A program made the translations under genes and the position numbers. This document shows, piece by piece, positions 56,149-64,000 of a DNA stretch of 64,000 nucleotides. Below the pieces are notes generated by a model. It was not told the origin of the DNA, did no database searches, and was given only the letters and a program-made list of their open reading frames with translations. Each line of letters begins with the position of its first letter. The first letter of the stretch is position 1. The DNA is from Dryococelus australis (taxonomy: Eukaryota > Arthropoda > Insecta > Phasmatodea > Phasmatidae), in the NCBI GenBank assembly GCA_029891345.1, contig CM057005.1:67403760-67467759 (forward strand), in the 5' to 3' direction.

Positions 56149-56318
56149 TTAGGTTGTTCACGGTTAAATGAGCACTTTTGAAAGCCCTGCCTAGGATCTA
56201 CTTGTATGTACGTTGTGTATTCTTCCGCCTTATGTAAAACAGTCATTTTTATGGGCCTCATCGCCTTCTTCATGCGTCTGGCAAGTGAAACGGTGAAAAT
56301 AGAAAAGTGATTATTTAT
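56149..56318. mobile_element. MITE A copy 15, right-truncated
   Basis: It starts TTAGGTTGTTCACGGTTAAA and matches the first 170 bp of long copies, ending around GAAAAGTGATTATTTATC. Confidence 0.75.
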
Positions 56319-57736
56319 CAAATTGTGACGATTGCATCGTCACTAGTTTGTTTTTAGTAGCATTTTCAAAAGTTGGTAACCCTGTGTGTGCGAACTGTGG
56401 TTCGTACTAAGGTCTTTGTCTTTTTTAAATTTGTATTTTAATATTGATTATTAGTATTATAGATATTATATATTATTATTATTAAGCATTTATATTTAGA
56501 TCACGATCATGTATTTTATATTGCTTTTATTTCTCAGCTGAATTTTGTATTAATATTTGAACTTGTAACTTTTTCGCCGTCCAGCTGAGCTGGGCCGTTG
56601 AAGCTCTTTGCCTTTTAGTATGTAGTTCCCGTGGTCGTCGATATTGGCGCTCGGACGACTGCGTGTTCCTTTGCGGTAGGCCAGTGCATAAGTTCCCCAG
56701 CTGTTTAGCCTTGTGGAGGCACCAAGGGTGTGCTCGCGATGTCAGCTGAGCGCGGATTAAAGGGATTTGCCTGTCGCGTAACGAGGCTTCGGCAGTTGCA
56801 AATATATGAATGGTGCTGAAGAGCGTCGGCGTCTGGTTTGAACATGAGTTGGTTAAGTTTTGCACCGATAGCCTCCGCGAAATTTGTAGTAACTTTCGTG
56901 TGCGCGTTTTTCTTTTTTTGCAATGATAGCCGCAGTACATTGTCTTGTCCGTCACGTCGCGTTCGTAAAGTTTTACGTGTACGTGGATAGACTATTGGAG
57001 TGAAATTACGTAAATTGTGTTTCGGAATAAAAGTGGCAGTTTGTTGGAAATGTTCTTCGCCACGCCGGGCCGGGGTGCTGCCGACATCTGCCCAGCAGAT
57101 CAACTTTATCCAAATGGGACGGACAGCAGGTTTTCTAGCCTGCTGGGATTATATCTGGTAAGATGCTTGGGGGTCGCGTACACGGGTTCTTCGCTACAAC
57201 AGAAATTAAGCTACTGTCTCATCGATAATTTCGCCCGAGAACATAGCGGGTGGTTACGTCTGAAAGTTTTCCCAAGATTCACCTGTGCGACCCACAAGCG
57301 GCGACCACTGTTAATGTGTGTAAATTGCATTTTCCCTAATAATTTTAATGTTAAATTTTGGAGCACCTGTGCGTGATTCGTTCATATTTCTTACGCCGTC
57401 ATGTATTTACCATCACAAAATTAAGCCTAGAGCGCAGCGTGTATGCGAATGAACTTAGTTGTGTATAAACTATTTTTCCAGCGATTGGAAATAAATGAAC
57501 TCAGACTTTACTTGCGTGAATTATCCATTAGTAGTGTCGCTGATCCCGTGCATACGCTATTAAAAAATATTTCACAGAGACATGAACGCATTTTTGCCAG
57601 AATGTAATTGCCTTAAAGGATTTTTTGTTAAATACGAGTGCTGCTTGTCCCTTGGCGTGTTATAAATGTTGCGTGGGGGTTTCCGCAAGTGAGGTAGGCT
57701 TGAAGTGCCTGAGCGACTCAAAATCTCATAGTTTTT
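56319..57736. other. No supported gene; CpG-richer non-repeat stretch 56540-57380
   Basis: After an ATT-rich patch (56440-56530), 56540-57380 is CpG-richer than its surroundings and carries frames of 119-142 codons on both strands. An ATG at 56739 opens MSAERGLKGFACRVTRLRQL before a stop, and ATCTGGTAAGAT near 57152 resembles a donor site. I cannot connect these into a gene. Confidence 0.4.
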
Positions 57737-57900
57737 TACACTTTTAAGTCATTAAAAATTGCTATCTAACACCTTTTATTCGACGTTAAGACATGGAACT
57801 ACTTCCCCTCCATCGTTACCAACTTTACTGGGCACAGGCAGGGGGTAGTGACTTTTGTCTAAGGTTGATTTCAAAAGTGCTCATTTTATCGTGAACAACG
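57737..57900. mobile_element. MITE A copy 16, left-truncated
   Basis: GCTATCTAACACCTTTTATT, CATCGTTACCAACTTTACTG and TCATTTTATCGTGAACAACG are the right third of a long copy. Confidence 0.75.
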
Positions 57901-58905
57901 TGGTACTCATTAGAACCGTAAAAGTACACGCACACACTCTGGAGGCGAGTCCACAACGTGTTCCCAGCATGGCGGGTGACACGTCAGCAAAGCGTGTTCC
58001 GCTGACATCGAGAGCTTGTTTTGCCACTGGCTTTGTCGACACATCTAAACAGTGTTGCTCGTGCAGTCCATTCAAACTGCAAGTATGCTTAATAATAGTG
58101 GCCCGTGCTTTTCACGAAAATATTTCAAGAACAGTTGTGCTCCAAAACACTCAAGTTCATGCACTTTCGTCGTTGGAAGATTTTTACATGCCACGTCCGT
58201 GTGGTGTCTGCCTGCGAATCATAAACGTTCGGTATCGGAGTACTTTATTCTCATTGGCCCAGTCAAATAAGAAAATGTCTTCTCACCTAGACGATTGATC
58301 TATCAACAAGGAAGTTATGGTCGTGTACGTAGGATATTGAAGTAGGCCTATAGCAGGCTCATAAATCTCTTCGTGAAAAATACATGGAATGCTTATGTGC
58401 TAAAATAAGAAAGAAAACATAAAATAACGCTATTTTGTTATCGTGCACACAGAATTGCCACATTTAAAAATCACTAGAAGATTTATGATCACGCGGTACT
58501 AATATAACATCAATTGGGAATTATAAAGTTGTGCAACACAAGAGTCCATCTGAAAAATTAATTCATGTCTGGTGGGGTAAAACCTATGGGCGGACATTCA
58601 AATTATGGGGTAAAACTGAACATAGAGTGCCATTTGGAAAATGATGCACGCTAATCGTTGTGGCTACTAAGTTTCCGCCTATAATGGCTGAGAAAGAACT
58701 AAAAACTAGAAATTGTTTTCGTTTGGTGGCATGTCTGGCAATAAGATAGTGGGTCTGACTCTCGCTATTAGTGCCCACAGGAAGTCGTAAAATAAAAACA
58801 AACATCTTAAAACGACGAAAGGGCTGCCAACAGATAATGAGAAAAATAGTAGACTATACAAAAGGCTAACTAAGAATGGGTAGAAGCTAAAACAAAATAA
58901 TGTTT
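57901..58905. other. No supported feature
   Basis: A 147-codon plus frame (57855-58298) starts inside the MITE fragment and has no recognisable domain. The remainder is AT-rich. Confidence 0.45.
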
Positions 58906-59318
58906 AAGACTGTTCACAATAAAGTGAGCACTTTTGAAATCAACTTTAGAAAGAAGTCACTGCCCCTGCCTGCATTACTTTAACAGGCACACTGAGTGAC
59001 ATGGCGCCCAGTAAAGTTGGTAATGGTGGATGGAAAATTGTTCCATTACTTAACGTCGAATAAAAAGTGTTAGGTAACCATCTGTGATAACTTAATTATT
59101 TATTTCACTTTTTTTTTTCTCTTAATGCATCAAAGTATAAACATTACAATATTTGCAACATTCTTATAATGCCACAGTTTCACCTGACCGACGCATGAAT
59201 AAAGCGATGAGGCTCAAGTCGATTTTAATTTTATATAAGACGGAAGATTACACAACATGCATACAAGTAGATCTTAAGCAGGGCCTTCAAAAGTGCTCGT
59301 TTTACCGTGAAAAGCCTA
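58906..59318. mobile_element. MITE A copy 17 (413 bp)
   Basis: AAGACTGTTCACAATAAAGT after TT. The right end is TTTTACCGTGAAAAGCCTA before TA (59319-59320). It adjoins an LTR-like block directly. Confidence 0.9.
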
Positions 59319-59320
59319 TA

Positions 59321-59850
59321 TATGACGCCAGAGCGGCGTAACCGAGTTGGTGAGGGATGGAGGTCTTAATAAAAATAAAAGAACTAGATTTTAATTTGAA
59401 TTTATACACAACGCTATTATTTACCACATCAAGATATGCAACTCCAATATTACTATTGTTACTCTCAGTGAACGCAATATTTAATGTATCTCAATTCTAA
59501 TTAAAGTCCTTATCAATACCTCTAAATTGGTTACAGTCACCTAATTCACACTCACCATTTACACATATTCAGTCTATTTATTGCGACTGCACTCTCGGCG
59601 CCACCCGACGCCTGCTGCCCCGCCCCTTCGCCATCTTCACACACCTGGCGCTCAAGGTCGTACAATCTCCATCTCTCAACTGCCGCGCTCGGAGGCCCGT
59701 CGCGGTTTAGGTAGTCCCGCTGGCCCAATCTAGAAGATCTCACGCACCCCGAGTCTCGCTGAGAGCGGCAAGGGCTATGACCAGAACATTCTTTCGAAGA
59801 TAATCCCCGAAATTCAATCAGTTCCAGACAACACAGCGGCGTACGTTAAG
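59321..59850 (-). mobile_element. LTR-like block 6, minus strand
   Basis: TATGACGCCAGAGCGGCGTA, GGTGAGGGATGGAGGTCTTA, ACGCAATATTTAATGTATCT and TTGGTTACAGTCACCTAATT follow the order of blocks 3 and 5. The terminal TGTTAC is lost, replaced by the MITE A junction. Confidence 0.55.
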
Positions 59851-60560
59851 AAAAAACGTAAAGTTTCAAGAGCGAGAATATTAACACGATCGTTCCGGGC
59901 ATAGAAGTTTTTCTCGTTTCACACACTAGGTAACATAACAACATACATGCTAGTCACGAACCTTTTTGACAGTATACATAGTACCGCCGACGATGTTCCT
60001 CTTGCATGTACAACAGCGACACACGTGTGTCACCATGCTCGGCCGCACACTGGCTCTCGACTCTTTTTTCCTGCTACCGCGCCAAGCACCACTCGTACCC
60101 CGGCCTATAATTACGTCATGGCCACGCAGGTGGCGAGCTCCGGCGGCGACACTTTACACTAATATATCACTACACTACGTAAAAACACAAAAACGTACAT
60201 GTCACTACTAATTGCAATTATATATATAAGTAAATCCATAACTATACATATCAGATAATAGTAGGCCGGCCTATATAATATAAATTGATAAAATACTTCA
60301 CACTAAACCGCAGTAACTTTCTAAGATATTGCCAACAGTACCGAAAAACAACCAGAGGCATCAAATTACCATGTGACGAACCACTTCATCACAATTTCTT
60401 CATTTAAAATATCCCGTTCCATTCGTGCTCATTTAGCTTGCGAATATTTCTCCTTTACAGCAGATATACCAGTATGTAACGCTGATTTAGCAAAGTTGGG
60501 GTATTATTCTATACTCACCCTTTATTATAGCATAATTAAAATATATATAAAAGTTAATTT
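59851..60560. other. No supported feature
   Basis: A mixture of AT-rich sequence and a GC patch at 59985-60150. Short frames only. Confidence 0.4.
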
Positions 60561-60569
60561 TAATTAAAA

Positions 60570-60709
60570 ATGAGGTACTTTTACATTAACAGAAATATAA
60601 AACACTTTATACATAGCATATGTAGGAAATAACCAAACATGTAATACATGGGGTCATTTTTCAAAGGTTTGATCCATAAAACGTGAAGAAACCGCGAATC
60701 GAGTATAAC
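60570..60709. mobile_element. MITE B copy 7, partial
   Basis: CATGTAATACATGGGGTCAT, TTTTTCAAAGGTTTGATCCA and GAAGAAACCGCGAATCGAGT match the end of MITE B copy 1 (11300-11380). The other half is not clearly present. Confidence 0.65.
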
Positions 60710-61285
60710 CAACAACATTATAAATTGGTAAGCGTCCAGGAGACACCCTCTGCACAGTTGAAAGCCAGGAGCCTCATCCAGCTCCTTGCTTTCAGTCCTG
60801 AAGGTGACTACTGCAAGGTACGGCGAAATGTCGGTTTGAGAAACCAAGATGCGGCCCGGAAGCCAAGACAACTACTCTAACAACGGCCGCCAAAGTATGC
60901 AATCTCCTACTAGCTTTGTGTTGCTCAAATGACGAACGAATCATATACGGAGACATTATGCCTACCTCCCTTGCCTTATGGCTTTGAAGAGTACGATTGT
61001 TCATGAAGCAAATATGGAGCTCCAAACAGGATACCTATTTATAAGGCTGTTATAGGCAGCAGTAGCATATTCCTCTTTAGGAGTTAGATATAGTCATCGA
61101 TCTGGAAGTGCTTACTCGCCTTGCACTGAAGATTATTCAAGCAGACGAAATCCTACGACTGACTGTGATGAAAATAGAGTTTATGTCTTCGAGTACAACG
61201 TAGCTACATGAGAAGAGTGAATGTTTGAAGAACCCAACTCGTGTGATTTTTAGCTGCGCTAATTCTCCTGGGCAGTTCGCTTTAA
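60710..61285. other. No supported feature
   Basis: Unannotated sequence before the coding remnant. The frames are short and incoherent. Confidence 0.4.
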
Positions 61286-61878
61286 GTGACAATTTCAATA
61301 GAAGCATTAAGGTCAGCATGTATAGTTTACCTTCTACCGAGAAACAGCACATATTTACGTCGCTATCTCCTTCTGTTAAACTGCAGTATACCATGTTCAC
61401 TGAAGACGAGTAGACTACAGACAAGCGACGATCAGCATGCTGTACAGCTGGTTCATGCGAGATGTGCACTTGCTAAAGTGCCATGTGAACGGGGCGAATT
61501 TCAGAAGAATAACATAGCACCATTAGCTATAAAGATACGTTGTAACTAGACACCTTTTACAAAGCAAAGTATTCCTGTTGATGTCTATGATGACGAAGAA
61601 GCAGGTAATGTCTGTGCTGAAAAAGAGAAGGGCGATGAAAACGATAATGAAGACAGAGTTGGCAACGAAGACAATGGCAATTTTCTTGATGCCCTTACGC
61701 ATCTCCCCACCAGCTTTTCTGGGAAAAGTGGCATGAAGAAGATAGAAGACTGCAAGAATACCGTCTACATACTTCCTGAGGACCCTAATGAGCTTGACAA
61801 CAGACTCAGACATTTGATCACTTCATAACATGGTGGAGATTTCTCGCACATTAAGGAAATATCTTCAATTATCAGTTA
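61286..61878 (+). pseudogene. Decayed coding remnant with acidic stretch and NDPNEL-like motif
   Basis: One frame stays open from 61286 to 61828, broken only by TAG at 61547-61549. The 61550-61828 part looks truly coding. It has an acidic segment (YDDEEAGNVCAEKEKGDEND), a hydrophobic-basic linker, and VYILPEDPNELDNRLRHLIT before TAA at 61826. Translation past that stop continues sensibly (HGGDFSHIKEISSIIS), then another stop at 61876. That argues for a mutated longer gene. The DPNEL-x-RLR-L-S motif recalls short uncharacterised proteins abundant in some invertebrate genomes that behave like repeat-encoded genes. I cannot name the family. The 61286-61546 part is less convincing. Confidence 0.5.
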
Positions 61879-61879
61879 A

Positions 61880-62205
61880 CTGAAGAATAGGGGTTATAAC
61901 TTATGAGACCAATGCGTCTTATCCATTATCAGGAAACATATAAGAAATGTAATGATAAAAATGTTTGAAATAAATAGAACAAATTTATATACATTTAAAA
62001 ACATGCATTTATTTACTTGTAAAATACCTATTGATTTTCTAAAAACAAACTTATTAATTCGATTGTCTATACAATCATTTGCTTGCTGGTTGGTTTTGTT
62101 GGTCTGGGCAGTTGGTGTAGGTGATCGGTCTGGTCGGTTGGTATGAATAGTGTGGTCATTGATATTAACTTTTGGTATGGTTGGTATTGTTGATTCTAGC
62201 CACTA
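61880..62205. other. AT-rich to GT-rich transition, no feature
   Basis: A TTGGT-rich patch at 62080-62190 leads into the tandem array. No gene is seen. Confidence 0.4.
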
Positions 62206-64000
62206 TATCACTGCGGCCCCATTTGGGAGTACTCTAGCTACTAGGTCACAGAGATTGCGAGTGTTCCAGCAACTAAATCATTGTGGCCCCAGTTGAAAAT
62301 GTTCTAGCCACTATATCACAGCGACCCCAGTTAGGAATGTCCACTGTAACACCACTTATAGAGCGCTCTAACCACTAAGACTCTGGGGCCCCGCTTGAGG
62401 GAACTAGCCACTGAGCCACTGTGGCCCAACTTGGAGGGGGGTTGCTCTAGCCACTGAGCCATTGTGGCCCAACTTGGAGGGGGGTTGCTCTAGCCACTGA
62501 GCCACTGTGGCCCAACTTGGAGGGGGGTTGCTCTAGCCACTGAGCCACTCTGGCCCCACTATTTTGGGCTATTGCCACTGAGCCACTGCGGCCACACTAC
62601 AGAGTGCTTTAGCCTTTGTGATGCCACAGTGGTTCAGTGGCTTGAGCTCCTCCTCGTGAGGCCACAGTGGATCAGTGGCAAGAGCACAATAGAATGGGGC
62701 CACAGTAGTTAAGTGGGTAGAGCATCCACAATGGGGGGCCAAAGTGTCTCAGTGACTAGAGCACCCCCACAAGTGGATGCGGCCCCAATGGTAGGTGCTG
62801 TATCCCCTGAGCGATCATGGCACACTATTATGGGATTTAGTTCCTGAGCAGCTGCGGCCCCACGTTGGATGCGCTAGCAACTGGGCAACTGTGGCTCCAC
62901 TGTTGGGTGCTCTAGCCACTGGGAAATTGCGGCCCCACTATTGAGTGCTCTAGCTCCTGTGCAACTGCAGCCCCAATGATGGATGGGTGCTCTAGTCACT
63001 GAGTTACAATGCCTCCGCTATTGGATGTTCTAGCCCTTAAGCTTCTGCGACTCCACTTTTGGATGATCTAGCCACTGAGCAACTACGGCCCCACAAATGG
63101 AAGCTCTAGCCACTGAGCTACTGGAGCCCCACTATTGGGTGCTCTAACCCCCGAGAAGTTGCTGCGCCACATTTGGGTGATCTAGCCACTGAGCAATTGC
63201 GGCCCAAGTATTAGGTGCTCTAGCCACTAAGCCACTGTGGCTCCTATGATATGTGCTCTAGTAACTGAGCAACTGTGACCCCACAAATGGAAGCTCTAAC
63301 CACTGAGCAACAGTGGCCCTAATGTAAAAAATATTCGTTTTGGCCACTGTGCCTCCATGGCCCCAATGAAAAAAATCGCTCTAGCCACAGACCCTCTACA
63401 GCCACACTGAAAAAAAAATGGTTTTAGCCACTGAGCCTCCGCGGCCGCACTGGAGAAAACATCACTCTAACCCCTGCACCTCCTGGCCCCACTGAAAAAA
63501 AAAATTTGTTCTATCCCCTGCACCTTCATGGCCCCACTGAAAATAAATTTGCCCTAGCCACTGCGCCTATGCGGCCCCACTGAACAAGAATCGCTCTAGA
63601 CACAGCCCCTCTGCGGACTCACTGAAAAAAAAAAGTCGTTCTAGACACTGCGCCTCTGCGCCCCACTAAAAATAAAGTATATCTAGCCATTGAGTCTACG
63701 TGGCTCCACCTAAATAAATATCGCTTTAATTCCTGAGCCTCCGCGGCTCACTGAAAAAATATCCCTATAGCCACTTACCCTCCGCGAACCTATTAAAAAT
63801 TGTCTCTAGACACTGAGACTCCGCGACCCCACAGAAAAAAATTGCTCTAGCCACTAAGCCTCTGCGGCCCCACACTGCCCTTCCGCGGTCCAAATGAAAA
63901 AAAAATTGCTCTGGCCCCTGCCCCTCTGCGGCCCCATTGAAAAAAATTTGCTCTAGCCCTTGCACCTCCACGGCCCTACTGAAAAAATTAACTTGCTCTA
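62206..64000 (-). repeat. Tandem array of tRNA A-box-like units (runs off the window)
   Basis: Units of about 40-60 bp repeat to the window end. Read on the minus strand, most carry a variant of CAGTGGCTCAGTGGCTAGAG preceded by GGGGCCGC. TGGCTCAGTGG fits the Pol III A-box consensus (TRGYnnAnnnG). No B box is present. Three adjacent 43-bp units (62404-62446, 62447-62489, 62490-62532) are almost identical. Others diverge and gain A-rich spacers (CCCCACTGAAAAAAA) toward the end. At about 62620-62780 several units are in the opposite orientation. The unit resembles the head of the tRNA-SINEs in this window, so it is probably a satellite derived from a SINE or tRNA head. Confidence 0.8.

Noticed and set aside
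57855..58298. 147-codon plus frame
   Set aside because: The start lies inside a MITE A fragment, and the rest has no recognisable motif.
62206..64000. CRISPR-like alternation of repeat and spacer
   Set aside because: The units are degenerate, abut with A-rich spacers of varying size and sit in clearly eukaryotic DNA. There are no cas genes. It is a tandem satellite-type array.

Overview
This window looks like repeat-dense nuclear DNA from a eukaryote. An arthropod, probably an insect with a large genome, is the best guess. The basis is an AT-rich background, tRNA-derived SINEs, short TIR elements with TA, TTAA, TTA, 8-bp and 9-11-bp target duplications, solo-LTR-like blocks, and a pogo-type helix-turn-helix fragment of a kind common in insect genomes. 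The species cannot be fixed from sequence alone. No complete host protein-coding gene, rRNA or functional tRNA gene could be supported. Almost all open frames are short, incoherent, or run through repeats.

Layout: 0-2 kb holds a 100-bp duplication and a 33-bp GC-rich minisatellite. 3.6-5.6 kb holds two tandem LTR-like blocks. 7.7-20.1 kb is built from copies of MITE family A (TA flanks, about 420 bp), tRNA-SINEs and a MITE family B copy split by a SINE. A pair of homologous segments in opposite orientation lies at 13.9-14.4 and 19.3-20.3 kb. 21-28 kb contains a TTAA-flanked piggyBac-like MITE, a CpG-rich block, a CATCTTG-motif segment, a reverse LTR-like block, a TATA-bearing repeat L and a forward LTR-like block. 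28-33 kb has AT/GT microsatellites, a GC-rich non-repeat block and family C (9-bp duplication). 34-38 kb has MITE B copies around a truncated pogo/psq-type gene that ends in a perfect 21-bp fold-back. 38-41.6 kb is bounded by 27-bp perfect terminal inverted repeats resembling P-element termini and contains a Harbinger-like MITE. A second Harbinger-like copy lies just outside it. 42.4-46.6 kb has nested A-in-B insertions, a motif-rich TTTGGTTG block and another TTAA MITE. 46.85-49.66 kb is a 2.8-kb foldback-like element with long inverted arms and a 6-bp target duplication. 50-60 kb has family D, two reverse LTR-like blocks, a third TTAA-class MITE, a hAT-like element, more A copies and SINEs. 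61.3-61.9 kb carries a decayed coding remnant. 62.2-64.0 kb is a tandem array whose unit is a tRNA A-box-like sequence.

Nothing here forms a pathway or operon. The informative content is the layering of mobile elements. A, C and SINE copies sit inside B copies, and an A copy sits inside an LTR-like block, which gives a relative age order. Family assignments come from visible termini, flanking duplications and cross-comparison within this window. No database search was possible.
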